Position numbers and translations under genes: made by a program. From assembly GCA_041906305.1 (NCBI GenBank), contig JAYRJL010000001.1, forward strand, positions 124,001-188,000: a stretch of DNA of 64,000 nt. The letters run 5' to 3'. Positions 45,197 through 51,637 of the stretch are shown one piece after another. The notes under the pieces are model-generated. The model did not search any database. It saw only the letters and a list, made by a program, of their open reading frames with translations, and was not told the DNA's origin. This DNA comes from SHVZ01 sp041906305. Its GTDB lineage: Bacteria; Pseudomonadota; Alphaproteobacteria; SHVZ01. Position 1 is the stretch's first letter. Every line of letters starts with the position of its first letter.

Positions 45197-45285
45197 ACCT
45201 CGCTGCGCTCGCCCCCACCCTAACCCTCCCCCGTCGCTCCGCGCCGGGAGAGGGGACATGAAGTCGGCCCCCCTCTCCCGCGAAG
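45197..45285. repeat. Left part of a dispersed two-hairpin repeat (copy 4), split by the transposon
   Basis: It starts CCTCGCTGCGCTCGCCCCCA, like copy 5 at 50263, and runs through the first hairpin into the first arm of the second hairpin (CTCTCCCGCGAAG). The missing remainder, CCGCGAAGAGGGGGAGGGACG and onward, is found at 49239-49284. The two pieces rejoin into a normal repeat if the element between them is removed. Confidence 0.8.
45277..45285. repeat. Left target-site duplication CCCGCGAAG
   Basis: The nine bases recur at 49239-49247 on the far side of the element. Because the ends are G/C runs, the duplication may be 8 bp rather than 9. Eight is the usual length for IS1595-family insertions. 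Confidence 0.75.
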
Positions 45286-45308
45286 GGGAATGTGCTCGAT
45301 TGCAAACC
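45286..45308. repeat. Left terminal inverted repeat of the transposon
   Basis: It reads GGGAATGTGCTCGATTGCAA followed by ACC and is the exact reverse complement of 49216-49238. A fourth G at 45285 also pairs with a C at 49239. Confidence 0.85.
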
Positions 45309-45332
45309 CAGGGGCATAGGTAGGGGCCTACT

Positions 45333-47063
45333 TCATTCGAAGCGCCAAACAGTAACCGCGCGAGATGCTAGCCAGTCCTGGCGGTTCTCAATCGCCTTTC
45401 TATCCCAAACGGCATAGGTGCCGGCTTGGTTTGTAGTTAGTAACTCGCTGCCATCGTAAACGGGCTTCTTCTTGCTGTAGGGGCCTCTGGCCACCTCCTT
45501 ATTGTGGGCTTCAGTGAGTAAGCACATGTTGCCGAGCCGCAGCGCGCAGTCATCTACGACCTTGTGATCCGCATCGATCACCGTCTTCCAATCGTCTCCT
45601 GGATTTCTGGGTAAGATGTGCTCAAGCGTGAGCCGTTTGTGAGGGGCCAGTTCCTTGCCAGTCGCTCCCTTTTTGGCGCCGCGTTCGTGCTCTTCAATCT
45701 TGGACAGCAAGTACACGGCCTTTGCGTTTGAGAGGCCTTCCTTTTCACGGAACTTGCTGCGGAAACGTTTGTCGTCGAGATAAAGCGCGCCTATCACACC
45801 CAAGGCATCCTTGGCGCTCGCAACCTCACCTTTCCAAACGGCTTCAGCTAGTTTCGCACATTGAATCTCAATAGCGCCCGTGCGCTCGCCACCGATCATC
45901 TGCCATCGGACAATCACGACTTCCAGAAGCCGCAACAGCCTAAGAAACTCGTCCTTTGAGAACTTCTTGATGGCAGCCATGATCACGGGCCTAACCTGCT
46001 TCGACCCAACCAAGTGCAGGCTTGGTATGATCTCTTTCACTTTTTCTGGGTACTGCGCCCAAAGAGGGTCTTCGGCGGATTCAATCGCAACGTAGTGCTC
46101 AGACGCCTCGTAGAGGTCCATCGCCAAATTGACGGCCTCCTCGCTGGTTTTATACGTCTCCTTCACGGCGTCGAATATGTGGTCGAGTTGAGTCCGGCCG
46201 TAGCGAGAGGTCCAAAAAACCTTGAGGAAATCTTCTTGGCTGGAGTCCTTAAGCACAGCGGTTAGGAGCGTCCAGCGATACTCCATTTGCTCTAAGCTGC
46301 TCTGGGATTTGTCGTGCGCTAGACCAAAAAGATAGTTCTTCAATAGATCTGTGGCCGAGAGGTCCATGCCTCGGTCGTTGAGTGTCTCGAAAACTCGAAA
46401 TGCATTTGATTCGTTGGGGACGGTGAGGCGCACCACCATCAGATTGTCCCTTACGAATTTGATAAAAGTAGCGAAATATTTTGCTGCGAGGCCAGTGTCA
46501 TTTATTTTTGTGGCGATTTCAGTGACTCTATCGTGGCAGTAAATTATTGCGTCTAGTAAGTCATAATTTGGGTCATTAACGTTAATTTTCTTAAGTTCTG
46601 ACTTGAGGGAGCTGATGATCGGGCTGCCATTCACGACATATTTTTGAAAGTTATCGTTATTGTTCCGATTAAGCGTCAATTTTGGCTTCGCCTCGGTTTC
46701 CCCGTACTCTGCGCGTCCAATAAAATCATACTGAAGTCGGGTGGCCGGCGTGGCGTCGCCCAAGCTGGTTGCGTGCCATACTCGAAGGGCTGAAAAAATG
46801 ATAATGGCGGTCGCTAATCTCTGCTGACCGTCCAATACGCGGAGCCTTCCTGTGCCAGTCTCCTGCATGAAAACCATGAGGCCGACGAAGTAGAACTTAT
46901 CGTTCCTGTCGATTGCGTCCGTTAGATCGTCAAAGAACTTTTCAACACGGTCGCGGTCCCATTTGTAGTCCCGTTGGTGGGTAGGGACGAAAAAAACGTT
47001 TCCCGCCACTAGGTTGCCAAGCCCGATGGTCGGTGCTTCGGAAACTGAGACTGCGCCGCTCAT
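45333..47063 (-). CDS. DUF262/DUF1524 protein, GmrSD-like putative defence nuclease
   Basis: The 576-residue protein has an N-terminal DUF262 domain with PTHQRDYKWD (27-36) and LDGQQRLAT (77-85), the ParB-like nucleotide-using site. A helical middle follows, then a C-terminal DUF1524 HNH-like domain with EHILP (481-485), RLGNMCLLT (near 509-517) and HN (520-521). GmrS/GmrD and related proteins cut modified phage DNA, using NTPs. Here both domains are in one chain. It is AT-richer than its neighbours, so recently acquired. Its ATG overlaps the stop of the HTH gene, so the two are made together. Its end lies 24 bases inside the left terminal repeat. Confidence 0.85.
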   Translation of the reverse strand: MSGAVSVSEAPTIGLGNLVAGNVFFVPTHQRDYKWDRDRVEKFFDDLTDAIDRNDKFYFVGLMVFMQETGTGRLRVLDGQQRLATAIIIFSALRVWHATSLGDATPATRLQYDFIGRAEYGETEAKPKLTLNRNNNDNFQKYVVNGSPIISSLKSELKKINVNDPNYDLLDAIIYCHDRVTEIATKINDTGLAAKYFATFIKFVRDNLMVVRLTVPNESNAFRVFETLNDRGMDLSATDLLKNYLFGLAHDKSQSSLEQMEYRWTLLTAVLKDSSQEDFLKVFWTSRYGRTQLDHIFDAVKETYKTSEEAVNLAMDLYEASEHYVAIESAEDPLWAQYPEKVKEIIPSLHLVGSKQVRPVIMAAIKKFSKDEFLRLLRLLEVVIVRWQMIGGERTGAIEIQCAKLAEAVWKGEVASAKDALGVIGALYLDDKRFRSKFREKEGLSNAKAVYLLSKIEEHERGAKKGATGKELAPHKRLTLEHILPRNPGDDWKTVIDADHKVVDDCALRLGNMCLLTEAHNKEVARGPYSKKKPVYDGSELLTTNQAGTYAVWDRKAIENRQDWLASRAVTVWRFE

Positions 47064-47299
47064 TTGCGCCCCCTACCGTTCGTCCGGATTTGGTCGATCA
47101 GTTGCCGATAATGCCAGACCCGCTGCTCCGCGAGGCTGATGATCGCGGATTGCCATTCGTCCGGGGGAGATCGATGGGCTTTCGCGGCGGGTTTCAACCT
47201 GGCCTGTCGTATCGCGGCGACAGATACGCCCAGCGCCTTAGCCAAATCGGCGTGGCCGGGGCAGTCAAAAAGGCCATCGGTTGCTTTCTTGAAATCCAT
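47060..47299 (-). CDS. Small HTH protein coupled to the DUF262 gene
   Basis: This 79-residue protein begins MDFKKATDGLFDCPGHADLA. It contains a helix-turn-helix-like stretch (HADLAKALGVSVAAIRQARL, about 16-35), then a helical segment and a basic end. Its stop overlaps the DUF262 start (ATGA). It is divergent from the transposase, with 72 bases between the starts. I infer that it represses the shared promoter region and so limits the nuclease, and perhaps the transposase. An open frame upstream could give a longer protein but would overlap the transposase gene. Confidence 0.65.
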   Translation of the reverse strand: MDFKKATDGLFDCPGHADLAKALGVSVAAIRQARLKPAAKAHRSPPDEWQSAIISLAEQRVWHYRQLIDQIRTNGRGRK

Positions 47300-47312
47300 G
47301 TATGCACTCTCA

Positions 47313-47341
47313 TTGACAGGCTCGCGCCTGTATATCATACT
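47313..47341 (+). promoter_or_regulatory. Putative promoter of the transposase gene
   Basis: A perfect TTGACA (47313-47318) is followed after 17 bases by CATACT (47336-47341), 31 bases upstream of the transposase ATG. It overlaps the palindrome at 47316-47331 and faces the minus-strand promoter. Confidence 0.5.
47316..47331. promoter_or_regulatory. Operator-like palindrome ACAGGC-TCGC-GCCTGT
   Basis: Perfect 6-bp arms surround a 4-base centre. The palindrome covers the end of the transposase -35 box and touches the -10 box predicted for the HTH/DUF262 gene. It is the natural binding site for the HTH protein encoded 17 bases away. Confidence 0.5.
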
Positions 47342-47356
47342 GCATACATACTTCAA
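47329..47356 (-). promoter_or_regulatory. Putative promoter of the HTH-DUF262 operon
   Basis: On the minus strand, TTGAAG (47356-47351) and TATACA (47334-47329) are 16 bases apart. They lie about 30 bases upstream of the HTH start codon. The promoter overlaps the opposite-strand transposase promoter. Confidence 0.4.
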
Positions 47357-47371
47357 GAGCGAGCCGCGCCA

Positions 47372-48319
47372 ATGTCCGTCCTCAACCGCCCCTACTTCCG
47401 AGACGAAGAAGCCGCCCACAGCTTCCTTGAGGGCATCCTTTGGTCGGTCGGAACGGTTTGCCCGCATTGCGGCGTTGTCGGGACCGCCTACAAGATCGCT
47501 GCCAACCCGGAGAAGCGGATTCGTTACGGCTTGTGGAAGTGCAAGGACTGCCGCAAGCAGTTCACCTGCAAGGTCGGCACGGTCTTCGAACACGCCCGCA
47601 TCCCGCTGCACAAGGCGCTACAGGCCGCCTACCTCCTGTGCTCGTCCAAGAAGGGCATCAGCTCCCATCAGCTTTCCCGGACGCTGGAAATCAGCCTCAA
47701 GGCCGCTTGGTTCTTGGCGCATCGGGTCCGCGAGGCGATGGCCCCGCACGCCATCGAATTGATGGGCGGCGAAGGCAAGGTGATCGAGGCCGATGAAACC
47801 TATATCGGCGGCAAGGAGCGCAATAAGCACAAGAGCAAGCGCGACAAGAAGAACATCGGCCCGGTCGGCAAGGAAATGGTGTTCTCCCTCATCGAGCGCG
47901 GCGGCAAGGTTCGCTCCCGCCACCTCCCGTCAGTGAACGCGAAGACCCTTCGGCCGATCCTCAATGAGCAGATCGCGGACACGAAGAAGACCAAGCTGAT
48001 GACGGACGGCGAGGGCCAGTACCGTTTGGTCGCCGACATGTTCCAGAGCCATGAAGTCGTCAATCACGGCATTGGCGAGTATGTGCGCGGCGACGTGACG
48101 ACGAACACGATTGAAGGCTATTTCTCGATCATGAAGCGCGGCATCACGGGCGTTTATCACCACGTCTCGGCTCAGCATCTGAAGCGCTATCTCGCCGAAT
48201 TTGATTTCCGCTACAATGAGCGCGCCAAGCTGGAGGTCGACGACTTCCAGCGCACCGTGAAGGCCCTTCTTGGCGTGAAGGGCAAGCGGTTGACGTATAA
48301 ACAAGAGGCTAACGTCTGA
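47372..48319 (+). CDS. IS1595-family (ISXO2-like) transposase
   Basis: The 315-residue protein has an N-terminal zinc ribbon (Cys30-x2-Cys33 and Cys57-x2-Cys60: GTVCPHCGV, WKCKDCRKQF). The ISXO2 DDE-type core follows, with Asp141-Glu142 (EADETYIGG), Asp212 (LMTDGEGQY) and the Asn245/Glu248 region (TTNTIEGYFSIMKRG). FDFRYNER ends the domain. It should cut and rejoin the element ends. The ATG at 47372 has no strong Shine-Dalgarno, and a longer open frame upstream lacks the family sequence. The protein looks intact. Confidence 0.93.
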   Translation: MSVLNRPYFRDEEAAHSFLEGILWSVGTVCPHCGVVGTAYKIAANPEKRIRYGLWKCKDCRKQFTCKVGTVFEHARIPLHKALQAAYLLCSSKKGISSHQLSRTLEISLKAAWFLAHRVREAMAPHAIELMGGEGKVIEADETYIGGKERNKHKSKRDKKNIGPVGKEMVFSLIERGGKVRSRHLPSVNAKTLRPILNEQIADTKKTKLMTDGEGQYRLVADMFQSHEVVNHGIGEYVRGDVTTNTIEGYFSIMKRGITGVYHHVSAQHLKRYLAEFDFRYNERAKLEVDDFQRTVKALLGVKGKRLTYKQEANV

Positions 48320-48330
48320 AGCGAGAGCGG

Positions 48331-48492
48331 ATGCCGAAAGCTGGGCGCAAGTCAGAGCCCAACAAGACGCAGCACGAGAAGTTCGTAGAACTCGCGCGCC
48401 AGCTTGGCGCCGACGAGAGCGAAGCCGCGTTCGTCGGCAAGCTCAGCAAGATCGTCAAGCAGCCCAAGCCGTCCAAGAAGAAAGGCAGCTAA
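48331..48492 (+). CDS. Small basic protein behind the transposase (53 aa)
   Basis: An ATG 12 bases after the transposase stop opens a 53-residue frame that starts MPKAGRKSEPNKTQHEKFVE and ends in a lysine-rich tail (KQPKPSKKKGS). The sequence GAGAGCGG just upstream may serve as ribosome site. The middle is predicted helical (FVELARQLGADESEAAFVGKL). It could be an accessory DNA-binding factor of transposition or a small regulator. I recall short proteins of this type behind ISXO2-like transposases in Rhizobiales but know no function. Confidence 0.6.
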   Translation: MPKAGRKSEPNKTQHEKFVELARQLGADESEAAFVGKLSKIVKQPKPSKKKGS

Positions 48493-48541
48493 GGCTGCCG
48501 TTCAGCAGGGGCGAGTAGATCAAGGATTCGACTCCCGTAGG

Positions 48542-48573
48542 TTGCCGCGGTATTATCCTGCCGCGGCAATTTT
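48542..48573 (+). terminator. Intrinsic terminator behind the transposase unit
   Basis: The arms TTGCCGCGG (48542-48550) and CCGCGGCAA (48561-48569) are perfect, with a ten-base loop, followed by TTTT (48570-48573). It ends the transposase/small-protein mRNA immediately ahead of the GIY-YIG gene, so that gene needs read-through or its own promoter. Confidence 0.7.
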
Positions 48574-48584
48574 GGGAGGCTCCG

Positions 48585-48890
48585 GTGGCTTGGACTGATC
48601 CTGTAGCGGCAACGGACGCGAACATCTCAGCCGCCCCGGCCGAGCTTGGCGTCTACGCCCTCTATCAAGGCACGCTCATCTACATCGGTCGCGCCTGGGG
48701 GACTGGCGTGACGATCCGCAGCCGTTTGCAGGCTCACAAGCGCGGGGATGAGGGAGCGTGCACGAAGGCCATGACCGCGTTCTCGTACATGGTGACCTCG
48801 AATCCGCAGCAGGCAGAGACGAACGCGCTCAACGGCTATAAGCGGGACAACAATCAGAATCTGCCTCGTTGCAACGAGCGAGTGGGCTAG
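48585..48890 (+). CDS. Mini GIY-YIG-like protein (101 aa)
   Basis: The GTG at 48585 has GGGAGG five bases upstream. The protein shows a GIY-YIG pattern: GVY (22-24), YIG (33-35) with Arg36, further Arg45/Arg47 and His51, and a Glu78 in QQAETNAL, ending in LPRCNERVG. These are the positions that form the nuclease site, so a small stand-alone nuclease is plausible. It lies in the transposon behind a terminator and converges with the 82-residue unknown gene (4-base overlap). It could assist transposition or defence; neither is shown. Confidence 0.7.
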   Translation: MAWTDPVAATDANISAAPAELGVYALYQGTLIYIGRAWGTGVTIRSRLQAHKRGDEGACTKAMTAFSYMVTSNPQQAETNALNGYKRDNNQNLPRCNERVG

Positions 48891-49135
48891 TCCGCGACTT
48901 CCTTAATCCAAGTGGCGCGACAGCGCCCAGTCAGCGCCGTTCCCGAGGCCGACGCCTCGCCATCTGCATTGAATAGGATTTCGCGGTTGCCGTTAGGCAG
49001 GTTGCCGTAAATCCGTAGCCGAAATGGTGCGTCTTCGGCTGTATTCACCGCGAACTGAAAAGTGAGCCCGCTCACCTCGTCTTCAATGATCTGCTCTTTG
49101 ATAGCGAGCAGCTTTGCGCCGGGTTTCGTTGCCAT
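48887..49135 (-). CDS. Hypothetical protein in the transposon (82 aa)
   Basis: The protein starts MATKPGAKLLAIKEQIIEDE and is predicted to be mainly beta-strand (SGLTFQFAVNTAEDAPFRLRIYGNLPNGNREILFNADG), with two cysteine-free halves and an acidic middle. I recognise no family. It overlaps the GIY-YIG gene by four bases at the 3' ends and starts about 80 bases inside the right terminal repeat. Possible roles include a regulator or an immunity-type partner of the GIY-YIG protein, but nothing in the sequence decides this. Confidence 0.55.
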   Translation of the reverse strand: MATKPGAKLLAIKEQIIEDEVSGLTFQFAVNTAEDAPFRLRIYGNLPNGNREILFNADGEASASGTALTGRCRATWIKEVAD

Positions 49136-49215
49136 GCCCGCTTAACCCCGAGCCCGTGCGAGCGGCTGTGACCAAGAAATGTCCTTTGCCATGTGGCGCT
49201 CAAGGACTAGTTCGT

Positions 49216-49238
49216 GGTTTGCAATCGAGCACATTCCC
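49216..49238. repeat. Right terminal inverted repeat of the transposon
   Basis: It is the exact reverse complement of 45286-45308 and ends ATTCCC at the junction with the target duplication. Confidence 0.85.
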
Positions 49239-49284
49239 CCCGCGAAGAGGGGGAGGGACGGGGTGGGGGCGAGCGCAGCGAGGT
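49239..49284. repeat. Right part of the split dispersed repeat, with target-site duplication
   Basis: The first nine bases (CCCGCGAAG) duplicate 45277-45285. The rest (AGGGGGAGGGACGGGGTGGGG, then GCGAGCGCAGCGAGG) is the missing second half of repeat copy 4. Its last 24 bases (49261-49284) are the reverse complement of the start of the left part, showing the outer symmetry that this repeat family has. Confidence 0.8.
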
Positions 49285-49340
49285 TCGTTGCACCGTTCAT
49301 TCTGGCGACGTATGAGCATCGCCTGACCTGAGAGGAATAC

Positions 49341-49769
49341 ATGACCCAGACCACCGAGATCGCCCCCGGGCTTTCCGTGACGGCGCAGATCGAGAAGGCC
49401 GACGTCGCGCAGATCGCGAAGCAGGGCTTCAAGACCATCATCAACAACCGCCCGGACAGCGAAGGCGTGCCGGTGACGGCCGCCGACGCCAAGGCCGAGG
49501 CCGAGCGCAACGGGCTCCGCTACGCCTACCTGCCGGTGACCTCGTCGACGATCACGGCCGCCGATCTCGTCGCCTTCGACAAGCTGGTGGCGGAGAACCC
49601 GAAGCCGATCCTCGCCCATTGCCGCTCGGGCACGCGCACCTACCTGCTCTGGGCCGCGGCCCAGGTGGTGAGCGGGAAGGCGGAGGCGGACGCGCTGGTC
49701 GCCGAGGCGGCGTCGAAGGGCTTCGACATCAAGTCGCTGCCGATGCTCGCGGCCAAGCTCAAGGGATGA
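49341..49769 (+). CDS. DUF442 / BLH-type phosphatase-like protein
   Basis: The 142-residue protein matches the family of beta-lactamase-hydrolase-associated phosphatases (TIGR01244-type): FKTIINNRPDSEGVP, YAYLPVTSSTIT, and the P-loop HCRSGTR (93-99) with the Cys94/Arg99 pair used by Cys-phosphatases. Members are implicated in sulfide metabolism together with a persulfide dioxygenase-like domain. Here it is alone and overlaps a GNAT gene (ATGA). The substrate is unknown. Confidence 0.9.
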   Translation: MTQTTEIAPGLSVTAQIEKADVAQIAKQGFKTIINNRPDSEGVPVTAADAKAEAERNGLRYAYLPVTSSTITAADLVAFDKLVAENPKPILAHCRSGTRTYLLWAAAQVVSGKAEADALVAEAASKGFDIKSLPMLAAKLKG

Positions 49770-50251
49770 GCGCGGATGTCGTCATCCGCCCGGCGCGCGA
49801 GTCGGACCGCGAGGCGCTGATCGAGCAGTTCCAGGGACTGAACCGGCACGAGGACCTGATCGTCCGCAACCGGCGCGTGGATCGGATGGCAGGCGAGGAG
49901 TCGCTCGACGCCGCCGATGCGAAGATCGCGAAGACGAATGGCCTCAGGCTCGTCGCGGAGCTGGGCGGCAAGGTCGTCGGTCACCTGGACCTCACCTTCG
50001 AGACGGGACCGGTCTTCATCCACGCGGACCTCCGCGAGTACGCCTATGTCGCCGAGCTGTTCCTGCGCGAGGAAGCGCGCGGCGCCGGCACCGGCCAAGC
50101 ACTTCTTCAGGAGGCCGAGCGCATCGCGAAGGCGCGCGGCTATCGCCGCATGATGATCGGCGTGATCACCGGCAACACGAGCGCCGAACGCGCTTACGAA
50201 CGCTTCGGCTTCAAGCCCTACGCGACCGACCTGCAGAAGATGATCGGTTAG
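49766..50251 (+). CDS. GNAT-family N-acetyltransferase
   Basis: The 161-residue protein starts at the ATG at 49766 overlapping the upstream stop. It has the acetyl-CoA binding region VAELFLREEARGAGTGQALLQEAERIAKARG (near 95-125) and ends with AERAYERFGFKPYATDLQKMIG. It acetylates an unknown amine. It is probably co-expressed with the phosphatase-like protein. A two-hairpin repeat lies behind it. Confidence 0.88.
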   Translation: MSADVVIRPARESDREALIEQFQGLNRHEDLIVRNRRVDRMAGEESLDAADAKIAKTNGLRLVAELGGKVVGHLDLTFETGPVFIHADLREYAYVAELFLREEARGAGTGQALLQEAERIAKARGYRRMMIGVITGNTSAERAYERFGFKPYATDLQKMIG

Positions 50252-50262
50252 AGGCGGTACGT

Positions 50263-50379
50263 CCTCGCTTCGCTCGCCCCCACCCTGACCCTCCCCCGCG
50301 TACGACGCGGGAGAGGGGACACGAGCACGTCGCCTCTTCACCCTCTCCCGCGAAGCGGGGGAGGGACGGGGTGGGGGCG
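50263..50379. repeat. Dispersed two-hairpin intergenic repeat, copy 5
   Basis: It starts CCTCGCTTCGCTCGCCCCCA and ends GGGACGGGGTGGGGGC. Stems are CCCCCGCGTACGACGCGGG and CTCTCCCGCGAAGCGGGGGAG. It is the best intact match to the copy split by the transposon and serves as a model for the empty site. It lies between the convergent GNAT and amidohydrolase genes. Confidence 0.85.
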
Positions 50380-50406
50380 CGCGTCAGCGCGGCCGTATCG
50401 TGAGCC

Positions 50407-51555
50407 TCAGGCCTTCTCGCCGTCGTGCCACCACTTGCCGCCGAGCACGGTGCCGCGGAGGCCGAGGCGCTGCTTGCCGGCGAGGGTCATGCCGACCGTG
50501 TCGAGATAGTCGAAGTTCCCGCTCTGAAGCTCGATCAGCACCGCATCGCCCGGGGCGCCGACCTTGAGGTTGCCGAGATCGGGACGGCGCACGGCCCTGG
50601 CCGGCGCCTCGGTTGCGGCGCGCACCACGTCGTTCAGCGGCATGCCGAGGCAGAGCATCTTCGACATGGTGTGCAGCGTCGAGATCGCTGGGCCGTCGAT
50701 CGAGCGGATATGTACGTCGGAGGAGATCACGTCGGGCGGGAAGCCTGCCTTCAGCATGGCCGCCGCGGTCTCGAAGCTGAATGCGCCGGCGCCATGGCCG
50801 ACGTCGAAGATCACGCCCATCTTCCGCGCCTCGGCGGCGAGCGGCAGCACCTGGCCCTTGGTGTCGAGCGCGTGGCTGAGGCGAGGGCGGCAGCAATGGG
50901 TCAGCACGTCGCCGGGGCGTAGCCGCTCCAGGATGTCGACGAAGCGCGGCGGCGGCGGGCCGACATGCGCCATCATCGGCAGGCCCGTCAGCTGGGCCGC
51001 TTCCCGCGCGACGTCGAGCGCGCCGATGCCGAGCGAGCCCGAGGTGTTGTAGCCGATGCGCACCTTCACGCCGACGATCAGGTCCCGGTTCTCGTTGGCG
51101 ACGCGGACGCATTCCTCGATGTCCATCAGCTCGGGGATCTGCGCCTCGCCATAGGCGAGCGTTTTGCCGAGGCCGAAGATTCCGGCGAAGGAGATGTTGA
51201 GATAGGCCAGGATGCGGACGTCGGACTGCTCGATCACGTGCTTGCGGAAGCCCGGGAAGTTGCCGGCGCCGGCCGATCCTGCGTCGATACTGGTCGTCGT
51301 CCCGCTGTCGCGGCCCAGCTTCTCGGCATCGATGCCGAGCGAGGTGCCGCCCCAGTAGACATGCGTGTGGAGGTCTATGATGCCGGGCAGCACCAGCCTG
51401 CCGCGGGCGGAGCGCACATCCTTTGCCGACTTGCGGTCGAGGCTGGGTCCGATCGCGCTGACCTTGCCGTTGGCGAAGGCGACGTCGGCCGGGCCGTCGA
51501 TGCCCTGGGCTGGGTCGATGACATGGCCATCGACGATCATCAAATCGTGCTGCAT
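50407..51555 (-). CDS. Amidohydrolase/deacetylase family metal enzyme
   Basis: The 382-residue protein has the amidohydrolase HxH in IDLHTHVYWGG, a bridging carboxylysine-type Lys in IVGVKVRIGYNTSG, His ligands in MMAHVGPPPPR and VISSDVHIRS, and a C-terminal composite beta domain. It belongs to the dihydroorotase-like amidohydrolase/deacetylase subgroup (EF_0837/AHA_3915 type), which cleaves acyl or cyclic amides. Substrate unknown. It sits alone between a repeat and the dioxygenase gene on the same strand. Confidence 0.88.
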   Translation of the reverse strand: MQHDLMIVDGHVIDPAQGIDGPADVAFANGKVSAIGPSLDRKSAKDVRSARGRLVLPGIIDLHTHVYWGGTSLGIDAEKLGRDSGTTTSIDAGSAGAGNFPGFRKHVIEQSDVRILAYLNISFAGIFGLGKTLAYGEAQIPELMDIEECVRVANENRDLIVGVKVRIGYNTSGSLGIGALDVAREAAQLTGLPMMAHVGPPPPRFVDILERLRPGDVLTHCCRPRLSHALDTKGQVLPLAAEARKMGVIFDVGHGAGAFSFETAAAMLKAGFPPDVISSDVHIRSIDGPAISTLHTMSKMLCLGMPLNDVVRAATEAPARAVRRPDLGNLKVGAPGDAVLIELQSGNFDYLDTVGMTLAGKQRLGLRGTVLGGKWWHDGEKA

Positions 51556-51637
51556 TTAGGTCTCGGGAAGGGAGAGGCGAGGCCTTACCCTAGCCGCGAG
51601 ACGTTCGTGGTCCTATCCGAGACCGAGCGCGACGAAA

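Larger units (their letters stand above)
45286..49238. mobile_element. IS1595-family transposon with DUF262 cargo (about 3.95 kb)
   Basis: The element is bounded by terminal inverted repeats starting GGGAATGTGCTCGATTGCAA, flanked by CCCGCGAAG direct repeats, and inserted into the second hairpin of a dispersed intergenic repeat. It encodes an ISXO2-like transposase (47372-48319, +), a 53-residue basic protein, a mini GIY-YIG protein, a DUF262/DUF1524 protein (minus) with a small HTH protein, and an 82-residue unknown protein. The DNA is visibly less GC-rich than the rest of the window, most strongly in the DUF262 gene. It is larger than a simple IS1595-type element (about 1 kb), so it is a transposon with passenger genes. 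Confidence 0.85.

Noticed and set aside
45211..45240. Telomere-like CCCTAACCC bases
   Set aside because: They occur once per intergenic repeat copy as part of its left hairpin. There is no tandem array.
48500..48540. tRNA-like stretch (GATTCGACTCCC) behind the transposase
   Set aside because: It resembles a T-loop, but the stem does not pair and no acceptor or anticodon arm is found, so it is not a tRNA or a tRNA-type attachment site.
45197..49284. Simple inversion of the island between two inverted repeat copies
   Set aside because: The flanking pieces join into one repeat when the element is removed, and a direct duplication is present. This fits insertion by a transposase rather than inversion between two full copies.
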